Assembly: GCF_007859395.1 (NCBI RefSeq)
Contig: NZ_VOHD01000006.1
Location: 310,001-374,000, forward strand
From: Planomicrobium sp. CPCC 101110
GTDB taxonomy: Bacteria; Bacillota; Bacilli; Bacillales_A; Planococcaceae
Direction: 5' to 3'
Length of the DNA: 64,000 nt
Shown piece after piece: positions 42,566 through 52,257 of this stretch; position 1 is the stretch's first letter; every line of letters begins with the position of its first letter. The translations under genes and the position numbers were made by a program. Below the pieces are notes generated by a model that was not told the origin of the DNA, did not search any database, and saw only the letters and a program-made list of their open reading frames with translations.

Positions 42566-44098
42566 TTAATGTTTATGAGCTGAAGAAAAGACCTCCTGAT
42601 CATCATCCATCAGTTCCTGCACAGCAATTTTCGCGGATAAGAGGACAATCGGGACCCCTGCTCCCGGGTGTGTGCTGCTCCCGGTAAAATACAGATTCGA
42701 ACAGTGTGTGGCCTTGCTCTGCGGCCGCAGGTGATTGCTTTGGGAGAACGTCGGCTGCAGGCCGAAAGCGGCGCCATTATAGGCATTGAATTTTTTCTCG
42801 AAATCCAGCGGCGTAATGCATGTTTCCTCAACTATTTCCTCCTCGACGCGCTCAAATCCCGGAATCTTTTTCAACGCGTTCAAAATATATCTCCGGTAAT
42901 ACGCGATTGTTTCATCGTTCCATTCGTATTCCGCTGCCGCGACATTTGAAACCGGCATCAAGATATACAAGCCGTCTTTTCCTTCGGGTGCAAGGGTTGG
43001 GTCCAGTTTCGAAGCGAGATAGACATAAAAAGAGGCATCTTCCAGTTTTTTCCCCGAGAAAATATCCGCCAGGTTTTTGTCCAGCTTTTCATTGAAAATG
43101 AAATTATGGACCCTCTCGACTTCCGTATACTTCCTGTCCATGCCCAAATACAACATAAAACAAGAACAGGTGTATTTCATTTTGTCGATTTTTTTGTCGG
43201 TAAACCTTCCTTTGGCGGCCGGTTCTTTGACCAAATTTTTCATGGCATACGGAAAGTCTGCGTTGCATACAACAAAGTCCGCTGCGATCCTCCCGCCATC
43301 CACAACGATGCCGGTGGCTTTTTTATCGTCAATGCAGATTTCCTTCACAGCCTGATTATAGAAGACTTCGCCTCCAAGTTCCTTGAAGAGCCTTTCCATC
43401 GATGACGCCATAGTGTACATGCCGCCTTTTATGAACCAGACCCCATATAGGAACTGGAGCATCGGGATCATTGTATAAAATGACGGGCTCTTATAAGGGG
43501 AGATGCCTATGTAGAGGGTCTGGAAACCGATGATCTGCTTCAAACGCTCATTTTTGATATACCGGCCGATAAACTGGTCGGCTGTGTCCAGCACTCTTAT
43601 CTTCGAATTCCTGCCCTTATTCATCATGGAACGGTTATAGAAATCCCGATGTCTGCGGAATGGCCGCTGCAGGATATCATATCGTGCAAACTCAAAAATT
43701 TTATGGGCTTCATGAAGATACTGAAAGAATCCCCCGGTATCCGATGGATTGAGCGTTTCAAGGGTTTTTGTCAGCCGCGGCAGGTCAGAAGACATATCGA
43801 TAGGTTCGGTGGGCCGGTCACTGAAATAAACCCGGTACATCGGATCCAGTTTTTCCATCGGAATATAATCATCGGGGTCGCGGCCGCACAATTCGAATAT
43901 TTCCTGATACACTTCCGGCATCATGACAATACTCGGTCCGAGATCGAATTTATAGCCGCCGATTTCAACCCGGTTCATCTTCCCGCCGGGCGTGGCTTCT
44001 TTTTCGTATAAGGCTACCTGGTAGCCAGCATGCTGAAGCCGGATGGCGCTTGCCAGTCCTGCCACACCCGCACCGATCACGATCACCTTCTGTTTCAA
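42566..44098 (-). CDS. crtN: 4,4'-diapophytoene desaturase
   Basis: A 510-residue FAD-dependent desaturase. The Rossmann motif is VIVIGAGVAGLASAIRL with YEKEATPGGKMNRVE. Strong resemblance to staphylococcal CrtN is visible in FDLGPSIVMMPEVYQEIF, IGFQTLYIGISPYKSPSFY, FIKGGMYTMA and the C-terminal FTGSSTHPGAGVPIVLLSAKI. It converts 4,4'-diapophytoene to diaponeurosporene in C30 carotenoid synthesis. The PTFSQSNHLRPQS segment separates it from the CrtP paralogue next door. The dehydrosqualene synthase gene crtM is not in this window. Confidence 0.85.
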   Translation of the reverse strand: MKQKVIVIGAGVAGLASAIRLQHAGYQVALYEKEATPGGKMNRVEIGGYKFDLGPSIVMMPEVYQEIFELCGRDPDDYIPMEKLDPMYRVYFSDRPTEPIDMSSDLPRLTKTLETLNPSDTGGFFQYLHEAHKIFEFARYDILQRPFRRHRDFYNRSMMNKGRNSKIRVLDTADQFIGRYIKNERLKQIIGFQTLYIGISPYKSPSFYTMIPMLQFLYGVWFIKGGMYTMASSMERLFKELGGEVFYNQAVKEICIDDKKATGIVVDGGRIAADFVVCNADFPYAMKNLVKEPAAKGRFTDKKIDKMKYTCSCFMLYLGMDRKYTEVERVHNFIFNEKLDKNLADIFSGKKLEDASFYVYLASKLDPTLAPEGKDGLYILMPVSNVAAAEYEWNDETIAYYRRYILNALKKIPGFERVEEEIVEETCITPLDFEKKFNAYNGAAFGLQPTFSQSNHLRPQSKATHCSNLYFTGSSTHPGAGVPIVLLSAKIAVQELMDDDQEVFSSAHKH

Positions 44099-44152
44099 GC
44101 CGGTTCCCTCCTTTCAATGGATATTAGGGTGTTAATGGATGAAAATTGCTCA

Positions 44153-45652
44153 TCATTCGCCTTGCCGCATATCCCGTTCAACAATCTTCCTTCCGACCTG
44201 CTGGCCGCTCAAGGTGACCATCGGCATCCCGCCGCCCGGATTCACAGTGCCGCCGACAAAATACAGATTGTCGTAGCGATCGCTTTGTTTCGGGTGCTTG
44301 AATCCTTTGTTTTTGCTGCGGTCCGACAGGGTTCCATAAATTGCGCCGCGGTCGGAGCCATAGACCCGCTGGATATCTTCTGGCGTCCATATGTCCTGCG
44401 TGACGATGTTTTCCCTTAAATCCTTCAGTCCCATACGTTCCAGCTTGATCAAAACCTTCTCTGCAAAACGCGCATACTCCTCCTGCGAGAAAGGCTTTTC
44501 CTGGCTGTACGGAATGTGCGGAAGCACCTTTATATTTTCGTGGCCGGGCGGGGCCTGGGTCGGATCGGTCTTATTCACATTCACCAAATAAATGACCGGA
44601 TCATCCGGCAGCTGGTGTTCGTGGAAAATCGTATTCATCTGTTTCTTCATATCTTCTGCAAAGAAGAAATTGTGATGGCGGAGCTGCGGGTAGCTTTTTT
44701 TGACGCCCAGATGCATCACAAGCCCGGAACTGGCGGGTTCAAATTTCTTCTTGAGCTTGTCAACGTAATGCTTCTTTTCATCCAGCAGCTGCTCATAAAA
44801 CGGAATGACTTCCATATTGGAGATGTAATAATCCGCGGCGACCTTTGCCCCGTCTTCGAGCAAGGCCCCGGTGATCTTGCCTTTTTCTTTGAAGAGGCGG
44901 GTGACCCCCACCCCAGTGTAGATATTGACGCCCACTTCTTCAGCCAGCCGCACCAGCGCGTCTGCAAGCCGGTTCATTCCTCCGGGCACATACCATACAC
45001 CCTGGTCATGCTGCATGTAGATCATCATGTTAAGGACGGCTGGTGCATCGTAAGGGGAAGAGCCGACATATTTGATGAAATAGGAAAGCATATCCTTCAA
45101 TTGCTTGTTGCTGATCCGTTTATCAATGGCACTATGTACGGTCGAAAAAAGATCGAAATTCTTAAAGGACTCAATCGCACCGTGGTACTTTCCGATTTCT
45201 GCCGCACTGTCCAGGCCCTGGTTGAAATAGCCTTTCTCGGTGATATTGTACAGCTTTTTGGAGTATTTCAGCAGATTTTCATACTCGCGCATATCCCGCT
45301 TGCTCAGTGAAGGATTCTTCTCTTCCATTTCCTTTAAGTCCTGGTATAAGTCAATGATGTTGCCATTTGGAAAAAAGGAGCGCCATTGATGGTCCAGCCT
45401 GATGAATGGCACATAATCCTCTATCCGTTTTCCGCTGTCCGCAAATAATTTCGCGAAAATTTTCGGCATCGTCAAGATGGACGGACCAAGATCGAAGCCG
45501 AAGCCATCCTGTTCCAGCCGGTTCAATTTCCCGCCGATATGGTTGTTTTTTTCAAACATGGAAACCTTATATCCGCGTTGCGCAAGGGAAATGGCAGCGG
45601 ATATTCCGCCGAGTCCTCCCCCGATGATTAAAACTCTTTTATTTTCAGTCAT
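44153..45652 (-). CDS. crtP: 4,4'-diaponeurosporene oxygenase
   Basis: A 499-residue paralogue of CrtN with the CrtP signatures I know from Staphylococcus: [68 protein letters not shown], and the C-terminal [20 protein letters not shown]. It oxidises the terminal methyl of the C30 carotenoid toward the aldehyde or acid. AAGGTG precedes ATG 45652; a longer frame from 45685 has no site. It is first in the operon and divergent from an alpha/beta hydrolase. crtO-type acyltransferase and the aldehyde dehydrogenase are not adjacent. Confidence 0.87.
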   Translation of the reverse strand: MTENKRVLIIGGGLGGISAAISLAQRGYKVSMFEKNNHIGGKLNRLEQDGFGFDLGPSILTMPKIFAKLFADSGKRIEDYVPFIRLDHQWRSFFPNGNIIDLYQDLKEMEEKNPSLSKRDMREYENLLKYSKKLYNITEKGYFNQGLDSAAEIGKYHGAIESFKNFDLFSTVHSAIDKRISNKQLKDMLSYFIKYVGSSPYDAPAVLNMMIYMQHDQGVWYVPGGMNRLADALVRLAEEVGVNIYTGVGVTRLFKEKGKITGALLEDGAKVAADYYISNMEVIPFYEQLLDEKKHYVDKLKKKFEPASSGLVMHLGVKKSYPQLRHHNFFFAEDMKKQMNTIFHEHQLPDDPVIYLVNVNKTDPTQAPPGHENIKVLPHIPYSQEKPFSQEEYARFAEKVLIKLERMGLKDLRENIVTQDIWTPEDIQRVYGSDRGAIYGTLSDRSKNKGFKHPKQSDRYDNLYFVGGTVNPGGGMPMVTLSGQQVGRKIVERDMRQGE

Positions 45653-45839
45653 GTTGACCAGCACCTTCCCGTGGTTTAAGGGCAATTTTTACAGCAGCGT
45701 AGATAAGTTTCATTTTCACTAATACCCTCATCATTCAGGTTCAACACCTGCACCGGAATTCTTCCAGGCTGCAAAAAGACCGAGTGCCCCGCGCCTGTAT
45801 GATCACTTGTCGCCAGGGCTTGTACCGTCACTGCAGCGA

Positions 45840-45869
45840 TTGACTATCTGCCGTTCCAGTAGGTAGAAT
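45840..45869 (+). promoter_or_regulatory. Sigma-A promoter of the alpha/beta hydrolase gene
   Basis: TTGACT, 18-bp spacer, TAGAAT, ending 22 bases before the start codon of the hydrolase. Confidence 0.6.
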
Positions 45870-45891
45870 GGTTGAAAAAAGGGAGGCCCTT

Positions 45892-46800
45892 ATGTTAACT
45901 ATTATTGGCGCAAAGCTGCTCCGACTCCTGCCTGATCCGTCATTAAAAAATCCTACAATTCCGCCTCAGCCCGTGAAAACGAAAAAAGATTTTCTGGTGG
46001 ACACTTCTGTTCAGCCAACTTACCTGTCTTTCTACTATCCTATAGATGCTGAACAGGAAAAACTTCCTGTCTACATCAATTTCCACGGCGGGGCATTCAT
46101 CATGAATGATAAAGAGATCGATGATCCATACTGCCGCTTTCTGGCGAATCAGACAGGCTGTGTAATCCTTAATATCGGGATTGCAAAAGCTCCGGAATAC
46201 CCGTTTCCGAAACCGATCCAACAAAGCTACGAAATTCTCCAATGGGTGAAGAACAGAGCAGATGAGTTGAAAATCGATCCGCGGCAAATCATGGTCGGCG
46301 GACAAAGTTCAGGTGCGAACATCGCAGCAGCACTTTGTCTTTTCCTTGAAGAGAAACCGGACAATCAGCCCCTTCTCCAAGTGTTGTCTTGCCCGATGCT
46401 GGATTTTGTAACCCCGCATGCGGACAAGCCTGAACCGAAATGGCTGCGGGCCCGTTACCCTCAAGTCGCAAGCTTTTTGAACATGTGTTACTTGCCCGAT
46501 CAAACCCAGGCTTCCAATCCGCTCGCTTCGCCTGTCTGTGCTGATATCGGGAAGGGCTTAGCCCCCGCCCTTATTCTCATTGCCGAACATGATGCATTCA
46601 GGCCTGAAGGCGAATTATATGCTGAAAAGTTAAGGGCTGCGGGGGTAAAAGTCCATGTCCAGCTTTTCGAAGGCGTTTCTCATGCATTTACACATATAGG
46701 CCCGAATGATAAGGCTGAAGAAGCTTGGAGACTGGTAGCGGATCAAATCAAGGAAACGGCAGCTTCCTATGGGGAGCAAACTGAAAATATGCTTCTATAA
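45892..46800 (+). CDS. Alpha/beta hydrolase, hormone-sensitive-lipase-like
   Basis: A 302-residue esterase of the HSL (family IV) group. The oxyanion motif is INFHGGAFIM, the nucleophile elbow GGQSSGANIAA (a variant of GDSAGGN), the acid is in EHDAFRPEGELYAEKL and the base histidine in GVSHAFTH. It hydrolyses acyl esters of unknown identity. GGGAGG five bases before ATG 45892 decides the start. It diverges from the carotenoid operon; a role in pigment ester turnover is possible but unsupported. Confidence 0.87.
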   Translation: MLTIIGAKLLRLLPDPSLKNPTIPPQPVKTKKDFLVDTSVQPTYLSFYYPIDAEQEKLPVYINFHGGAFIMNDKEIDDPYCRFLANQTGCVILNIGIAKAPEYPFPKPIQQSYEILQWVKNRADELKIDPRQIMVGGQSSGANIAAALCLFLEEKPDNQPLLQVLSCPMLDFVTPHADKPEPKWLRARYPQVASFLNMCYLPDQTQASNPLASPVCADIGKGLAPALILIAEHDAFRPEGELYAEKLRAAGVKVHVQLFEGVSHAFTHIGPNDKAEEAWRLVADQIKETAASYGEQTENMLL

Positions 46801-46823
46801 GCCGGACTTCAGGTCCGGCTTAT
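46797..46823. terminator. Hairpin at the hydrolase stop codon
   Basis: Perfect 11-bp stem ATAAGCCGGAC / GTCCGGCTTAT, overlapping the stop codon, with a weak T-tract. Confidence 0.5.
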
Positions 46824-46922
46824 GGATTTTCCGCAGACTGCTGCGATTGTCGCGGGATTGCTCCCTATTCAAACAGATAGGAACAAAACCACATAATGCT
46901 TCTTTTCTTTTTTGATAACTAT

Positions 46923-46971
46923 AAAATAGCCGTCCAAAGAATCGATTGATTCCATTGGTAACGGCTATTTT
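46923..46971 (+). terminator. Long hairpin terminator
   Basis: Outer stem AAAATAGCCGT / ACGGCTATTTT with an inner CCAA.GAATC / GATTC..TTGG stem, then T5. It is probably the main terminator of the hydrolase transcript. Confidence 0.7.
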
Positions 46972-47097
46972 TAAAATTCCGGTGTCAGAAGCCGCCCTGT
47001 TTTACGTGCTGTTTTTCCTTTCCATCTGCAATTCGCAAAAGGATTAAAGCGGTTTGAAGGCGAATGGAGGAGTATGAAAAAACCTGGAGGGAAGAAC

Positions 47098-47649
47098 ATG
47101 GCAAAAGTATGTTTGGGAATGATTTTGTCCGTGGATGGATATATCAACGACAGAAACGGGGATATGGGAAAACTATATGCCAGTTTTGAACCAAACGACG
47201 AGATTCAGACTGCAATGGCCAATACGGGAGCTGTTGTGATGGGCCGGAACAGCTTTGATGAAAGTGAGGATCCGGATGCCTACGCTGACGACTATGAATT
47301 TCAAGTTCCTTTGTTTGTGTTGACCCATCGTCCCCCCGCCAAACATCCAAAGGAAAATGAAAATCTGACAATTACATTCGTGACAGACGGCATTGAAAGT
47401 GCAATCCGACAAGCTAGAGAGGCGGCCGCAGAAAAGGATGTCGTGGTGCTTGGGGCTGATGTCGGCCAGCAGCTGTTGAAAGCGAATTTGGCGGATGAAC
47501 TGCAAATCGCGATTGCGCCCATAATACTCGGCGGGGGACTTCGGTTGTTCGAGCATTTGGATGGCCTTGAAATTCAACTGGAAAAACTGCGGACAATCGA
47601 GACCGCAAAACAAGTTGAAATCTGGTATAAGGTCCTCAAAGAACAGTAA
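47098..47649 (+). CDS. Dihydrofolate reductase family protein (RibD C-terminal-like)
   Basis: A 183-residue NADPH-dependent reductase of the RibD_C/DHFR-like superfamily, similar to YyaP/YwjB-type proteins. Features are CLGMILSVDGYINDRNGD at the start, TGAVVMGRNSFD, the Rossmann-like DVVVLGADVGQQLLKANLADEL, and APIILGGGLRLFE. It is not a housekeeping FolA. GGAGGG six bases before ATG 47098 supports that start over ATG 47074. It stands alone, and the substrate is unknown. Confidence 0.82.
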   Translation: MAKVCLGMILSVDGYINDRNGDMGKLYASFEPNDEIQTAMANTGAVVMGRNSFDESEDPDAYADDYEFQVPLFVLTHRPPAKHPKENENLTITFVTDGIESAIRQAREAAAEKDVVVLGADVGQQLLKANLADELQIAIAPIILGGGLRLFEHLDGLEIQLEKLRTIETAKQVEIWYKVLKEQ

Positions 47650-47792
47650 AATAGGAATAGCTTCGAAGGGAGAAATGGGAATGGCCGATTCCTGATTATC
47701 CTCGATATTCTTTAACACTTATGAAAGCACTTCCCTAACTATATGCAGAAATCCGCTTAGCAAAAGCATCATATATTAAGCTTATTATAATA

Positions 47793-47851
47793 AAAGACCA
47801 AACAGAATCCCCCTCGCCAATCCAATTGATGAGGAATTCCATCTGGTCTTT
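47793..47851 (-). terminator. adhA terminator
   Basis: Outer stem AAAGACCA / TGGTCTTT with an inner GAAT/ATTC pairing and a long loop; the minus strand continues TTATTATAA. Confidence 0.5.
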
Positions 47852-47890
47852 ATTGCTCTTTTAAAAATTCTTTTCAAAAATATATACAGC

Positions 47891-48931
47891 TCACAAGGTG
47901 CTGATATCAATCACGAATCGGTACTTCACGTCCGAAGCCAATACACGTTCGTAGGCTTCATCAATCCGGTCAGCTGCAATCACTTCGATGTTAGGGACGA
48001 TGTTATGCTCTGCACAGAAATCGAGCATCTCCTGCGTCTCGCGGATGCCTCCGATCATGGAACCGGCAAATGAGCGGCGGTGCCCGATAAGGGAAAACAC
48101 ATTCACGGCCAGGGGCTCTGCAGGCGCGCCGACATTCACTAACGTGCCATCCAGCGTCAACAAGGAGAAATAGGCATCGATGTCAATCTTTGCACTTACC
48201 GTGTTGATGATCAAGTCGAAGGTTCCGGCAAGTTTTTTGAAGGTTACAGGGTCGCTCGTGGCATAATAGTCTTTTGCCCCGAACTGCAAGCCGTCCTCTT
48301 TTTTGCTCAAGGTTTGCGATAGGACTGTAACTTCCGCACCCATGGCAGCAGCAATCTTGACAGCCATATGGCCAAGTCCGCCCATGCCGACAACCGCCAC
48401 CTTCTTGCCTGGTCCTGCGCTCCAATGGTTCAGCGGCGAGTAAGTCGTAATGCCTGCACACAGCAGTGGAGCTGCGGCATCCAGCCCGATGCTATCCGGA
48501 ATCCGGACGACGAAATCTTCGGTTACCACGATGTGGGTGGAATAGCCGCCTTGAGTGGGTTCGCCGTATTTGTCCACACCGGCGTAGGTCGGGACATTGC
48601 CATTGAGGCAGTACTGTTCTTCCCCTTTTTGGCAATTCACGCACTCGCCGCAGGAATCCACCATGCAGCCGACCCCTACCCGGTCGCCGACCTTATACTT
48701 CGTGACTTCTGTTCCTACTTCCGTGACAATCCCGGCAATCTCATGGCCGGGTACGAGAGGATAGTTTACTGGACCCCATTCGCCGTGCGCCGTATGGATG
48801 TCCGAATGGCAGATTCCCGCAAATCTGATTTCAATCAGAACATCTTGTGAATCCAAGTCGCGGCGTTGAATCTCCGCCTCCCGGAACGATTTGTCCGGAC
48901 CATCGACCGCTCGTGCTTTAACTGTAAACAT
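47891..48931 (-). CDS. adhA: NAD(P)-dependent zinc alcohol/aldehyde dehydrogenase (AdhA-like)
   Basis: A 346-residue medium-chain dehydrogenase of the cinnamyl-alcohol-dehydrogenase branch. The catalytic zinc site has Cys41 in [15 protein letters not shown] and PGHEIAGIV. The structural zinc cysteines are in [16 protein letters not shown], and the cofactor motif is [14 protein letters not shown]. These enzymes reduce toxic aldehydes to alcohols. In Bacillus subtilis, AdhA is controlled by the MerR-type AdhR. A MerR-family gene diverges here and a typical 19-bp-spaced MerR promoter points into this gene. Confidence 0.88.
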   Translation of the reverse strand: MFTVKARAVDGPDKSFREAEIQRRDLDSQDVLIEIRFAGICHSDIHTAHGEWGPVNYPLVPGHEIAGIVTEVGTEVTKYKVGDRVGVGCMVDSCGECVNCQKGEEQYCLNGNVPTYAGVDKYGEPTQGGYSTHIVVTEDFVVRIPDSIGLDAAAPLLCAGITTYSPLNHWSAGPGKKVAVVGMGGLGHMAVKIAAAMGAEVTVLSQTLSKKEDGLQFGAKDYYATSDPVTFKKLAGTFDLIINTVSAKIDIDAYFSLLTLDGTLVNVGAPAEPLAVNVFSLIGHRRSFAGSMIGGIRETQEMLDFCAEHNIVPNIEVIAADRIDEAYERVLASDVKYRFVIDISTL

Positions 48932-49044
48932 ATAAAAAACCTCCTGTATATTTTTAGAGAATTCGCTTGTACCGGCGCTTACTGTGAACTGTTTTGAGTT
49001 TCCCCACCAAACATTTCCGCCTTGCTTTATTCTCTTTCAAAGCA

Positions 49045-49075
49045 ATCGTAAACCCTATAGTCAACTCTAGGTCAA
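49045..49075 (-). promoter_or_regulatory. MerR-type promoter/operator of adhA
   Basis: Minus strand TTGACC, a 19-bp spacer, TACGAT. The spacer holds the near-perfect dyad CCTATAGTCAACTCTAGG (plus strand 49053-49070). A 19-bp spacer with a central dyad is the hallmark of MerR-activated promoters, and the dyad resembles the known AdhR site. Confidence 0.8.
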
Positions 49076-49224
49076 GCGATAAGCTGCAACTTCCTATACA
49101 GCAAACCTTCTATCCATTTTTCCGATTTCCCTGTAAGGCGATTTTGACCTTCTCCACTTTCCATGATAGAATTTCAACTCATACCGGAGCTATCTAGAAT
49201 TCCATGTATGAATGGAGGAGAAAA

Positions 49225-49644
49225 ATGATGAAGATATTCACTATCGGTGAAGTTGCTAAAGAACTGAACCTGACCGTATACACGCTGCGCTACTACGACA
49301 AGGAGGGGCTTATGCCTTTTGTAGAACGGGCAGCCAATGGTACGCGTTTATTCAAAGAATCCGATATCGGCGCTTTAAAAATCATTGAATGCCTGAAAGC
49401 CAGCGGCATGCCCATCAAGGAAATCAAAAACTTCATTGACTGGTGTTCAGACGGGGATTCTACCTTGCAGAAAAGATATGACATGTTCATGGAACGAAAA
49501 GCCACTGTAGAAGCTCAGATGGAAGAACTGAAGAAGACAATGGAGGTCATTGAACATAAGTGTTTCTATTACAAGACTGCTTTAGATGCCGGTACGGAAG
49601 ACATTCATAAAACCGATAAAATCGAAATCCCCATTCCCAATTAA
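49225..49644 (+). CDS. adhR: MerR family regulator, AdhR/NmlR-like
   Basis: A 139-residue MerR protein. The winged HTH is FTIGEVAKELNLTVYTLRYYDKEGLMPF. It is followed by Cys56 in LKIIECLKASGMP, the position type used for thiol-based aldehyde sensing in AdhR/NmlR regulators. A dimerisation helix ends in HKCFYYKTALDAG. It has no metal-binding cysteine loop. GGAGG sets the start at 49225. It diverges from adhA, whose promoter carries the matching dyad, so it most likely activates that gene on carbonyl stress. Confidence 0.85.
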   Translation: MMKIFTIGEVAKELNLTVYTLRYYDKEGLMPFVERAANGTRLFKESDIGALKIIECLKASGMPIKEIKNFIDWCSDGDSTLQKRYDMFMERKATVEAQMEELKKTMEVIEHKCFYYKTALDAGTEDIHKTDKIEIPIPN

Positions 49645-49670
49645 CGAACATAATGGAGCTTTCCAAAACA

Positions 49671-49707
49671 AAAAAGGAAAGAAGCTGCTTCAGCTTCTTT
49701 CCTTTTT
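49671..49707. terminator. Bidirectional terminator
   Basis: Perfect 17-bp stem (49671-49687 with 49691-49707) with a CTT loop, serving adhR and the converging sucrose operon. Confidence 0.88.
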
Positions 49708-49786
49708 CTTCAAAACTCATAGATTCAGAAGACTCCATTCCATTGAAGCAATCATATAAATCCATAAAGAATTCCTGACTGTATTT

Positions 49787-50752
49787 TTATCGTATTAATT
49801 GCAATACCTGCTCTTTGGATGGAATGGATGAGATGGCCCCTTTTCCAGTAGCAGTCAGGGCTCCGCTAGCATTTGCAAATGCCAGTATGTCTTTACAGTG
49901 CTCGCCTGCTATAACCTCTAGATTGCCTTGATCTGCATTGTGGTTCAACAATTGGGACAAGAACCCGCCAATAAACGCATCTCCTGCGCCAGTTGTATCC
50001 TCCACTTCCACTTCATATCCCGCAGATGAGTATTTTTTGTTCTGTACAAAGAGATCTGCACCTTTTGCACCCTTTGTATACACCACCAGTTTGACATCTC
50101 CGTTAAACAAAGAAGCAATTGCTTTTTGTTCATCAGCTATACCGGTGATAAATTCCAGTTCTTCATCAGAAATTTTGACAATATGGGCCATCGGAATAAA
50201 TTTAAGGATTGTGTTTCTGCATTCCTGCGGATCATCCCAAAGAGGCAGACGCACATTGGGGTCAAAGCTGATGATTCCGCCGCGATCTTTGGCTGATTGA
50301 ATCGCTTTGATATGCGCTTGTTTCATCGGGCTTTCCACTAAATCCACTGAACAAAAGTGAAGTATATCCCCCCGATTGAACCACTCAGCGTTTATTTCTG
50401 TATCTTCAAGCAGCAGATCCGCAGAAGGCTTGCGGTAAAATGAAAAATCGCGTTCCCCATTTTCGCGCAATGATACGAAGGCCAGTCCGGTATTCGCCTC
50501 TTTTGTTCTTAGAATCTTATCTGTGCTGACCCCAGCTTCTTCAAGCTGTTCCAGCAGAAAATCACCAAATGCGTCTTCCCCTATTTTTGTGATGAGTGAA
50601 GCATTTCCGCCAAACTTCGCAACGGCAACAGCCACATTAGCTGGGGCACCGCCTGGAACCCGCTCAAAAGAGATAACATCTTTTAATGCTATTCCTTTTT
50701 GTTGGGGAATAAAGTCTATTAATATTTCTCCAATCGAAAGCAGATTTCCCAT
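49787..50752 (-). CDS. scrK: Fructokinase (PfkB family)
   Basis: A 321-residue sugar kinase. The N-terminal GGAPANVAVAVAKFGG is PfkB signature 1, and DTTGAGDAFIGGFL near residue 250 is signature 2 with the catalytic aspartate. VYTKGAKGADLF precedes it. It phosphorylates the fructose released by sucrose-6-phosphate hydrolase. The start at 50752 follows GAGGTG. It lies 35 nt after the hydrolase gene and completes the sucrose pathway. Confidence 0.9.
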   Translation of the reverse strand: MGNLLSIGEILIDFIPQQKGIALKDVISFERVPGGAPANVAVAVAKFGGNASLITKIGEDAFGDFLLEQLEEAGVSTDKILRTKEANTGLAFVSLRENGERDFSFYRKPSADLLLEDTEINAEWFNRGDILHFCSVDLVESPMKQAHIKAIQSAKDRGGIISFDPNVRLPLWDDPQECRNTILKFIPMAHIVKISDEELEFITGIADEQKAIASLFNGDVKLVVYTKGAKGADLFVQNKKYSSAGYEVEVEDTTGAGDAFIGGFLSQLLNHNADQGNLEVIAGEHCKDILAFANASGALTATGKGAISSIPSKEQVLQLIR

Positions 50753-50787
50753 CCAGCACACCTCATTCCCTAATAAGTATTATCCAA

Positions 50788-52257
50788 TTAATAGTCCCAC
50801 TTTACCGCTTTGAACGCCGCGCTCCCGCCTGTGGCAAAAAAGCGGATTTCTCTGCTTTTTACATCGGGGAAAATCCGGGAAGTAAATACTTCTTCCCCAT
50901 CATTCACAAAAATTTCAACTGACGAAGAATCAACAAACAGCTGGAACTTGATTTTTTCTCCGGAAAATTCGCATTTTCTTTCTGTTCCAAACTTCCCCCC
51001 TACCTCTTTGCCCGATAGAGCGCGATCCAGTACGACTTTTCCTTGTACCGCGTCATATTTGATCACCGTTTTTTCATCGTCCCCTGCCCGGAATTCTATT
51101 CCATACTCAGCGGCATCCCCTCGTTCAAACTCACAAACCAGCTCATAGGTGACGCCGGAAATCCAATCATAAATTTTCTTTTCATCTGTGAGTGAATCCG
51201 CCGCTTCAGCTTTCATCTTGCGAAGAGATTGCAGCTCCTGAACTGGTTTTTGTCTCAATTTACCGTTCTGAACCGATAGTTCTCTTGGAAGCGTTAAGCA
51301 ATGTGCCCATCCGTTGATATCACTTGGATATTCGACTTCAGGCAATCCCATCCAGGCAACCATAATGCGTCTGCCTTGGGGATCCATCATTGTATGAGGG
51401 GCGTAAAAATCAAAACCTCTGTCAATTTCCTCAAAATTCCCATGGTTCATTTCCTTTTGCTGCAAATCCAACTTCTCGCCCAGCACATACCCGGACTGGA
51501 AGATGTTTTGATAGCTGTCTCCTTCAGGTTCCAATCCTTGCGGAGAGAATATTAATACGCCCTGATTTTCAATCTCAAAATAATCCGGGCATTCCCACAT
51601 ATATCCGAAGTGATTCAGATGGGTCGCAAGTTCTCCTTCAAAATTCCATTCCAACAAGTCAGATGAACTCAGTAAAACGACACATCCTATTTCATCTGTT
51701 TTTTGCGCCCCAATCACTGCGTAAAATTTTTCGCCGTCTTTCCATACTTTCGGATCACGAAAATGCTCTGTATAGCCAGCAGGCACTTTGTCAAAAACTG
51801 ATTTTTCCAGCTTGGTGATAGTTCCAGTCGCATCCATCACTGCTATGCATTGATGGGGATTTCGCTTGAAGTTTTCGTCCCGTGTATTGCCTGTATAAAA
51901 TAAAAATACATTTCCGTCATGTTCAATGGCACTGCCTGAATATGCTCCGTGGCTGTCAAAATAATTGTCCGGCTTGATTGCAATCCCTACATTTTCCCAG
52001 TTTACAAGATCTTTCGATTTGGTATGGTACCAATATTTCAATCCATGAAAAGGGCCTAACGGATGCCATTGATAGAACAAATGGTATTCTCCATTGTAAA
52101 AACAAAAACCGTTCGGATCATTGAGCAGGCCAGAAATCGGCTGGATATGAAATGTCTGCCGCCATGAACAACTATTGACCCTTAAAATCAGTGCATCAAT
52201 CTCTTCTTGGCTTACTTCGTCAATGCGGATGTATTTTTTTATTTTCTGTAATTCCAT
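50788..52257 (-). CDS. scrB: Sucrose-6-phosphate hydrolase (GH32)
   Basis: A 489-residue glycoside hydrolase family 32 enzyme. The three acidic signatures are LLNDPNGFCFYNG (nucleophile Asp), EHFRDPKVW (transition-state Asp) and MWECPDYFEI (acid/base Glu). A C-terminal beta-sandwich ends in FFATGGSAAFKAVKWDY. It splits sucrose-6-phosphate from the PTS into glucose-6-phosphate and fructose. AAGGAGC sets the start at 52257. A perfect AACCGGTT palindrome lies 112 bases upstream of the start, indicating control by the LacI-type regulator. Confidence 0.93.
   Translation of the reverse strand: MELQKIKKYIRIDEVSQEEIDALILRVNSCSWRQTFHIQPISGLLNDPNGFCFYNGEYHLFYQWHPLGPFHGLKYWYHTKSKDLVNWENVGIAIKPDNYFDSHGAYSGSAIEHDGNVFLFYTGNTRDENFKRNPHQCIAVMDATGTITKLEKSVFDKVPAGYTEHFRDPKVWKDGEKFYAVIGAQKTDEIGCVVLLSSSDLLEWNFEGELATHLNHFGYMWECPDYFEIENQGVLIFSPQGLEPEGDSYQNIFQSGYVLGEKLDLQQKEMNHGNFEEIDRGFDFYAPHTMMDPQGRRIMVAWMGLPEVEYPSDINGWAHCLTLPRELSVQNGKLRQKPVQELQSLRKMKAEAADSLTDEKKIYDWISGVTYELVCEFERGDAAEYGIEFRAGDDEKTVIKYDAVQGKVVLDRALSGKEVGGKFGTERKCEFSGEKIKFQLFVDSSSVEIFVNDGEEVFTSRIFPDVKSREIRFFATGGSAAFKAVKWDY

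Noticed and set aside
44516..45310. Plus-strand open frame of 264 codons opposite crtP
   Set aside because: Antisense of a gene with clear CrtP motifs; no start signal.
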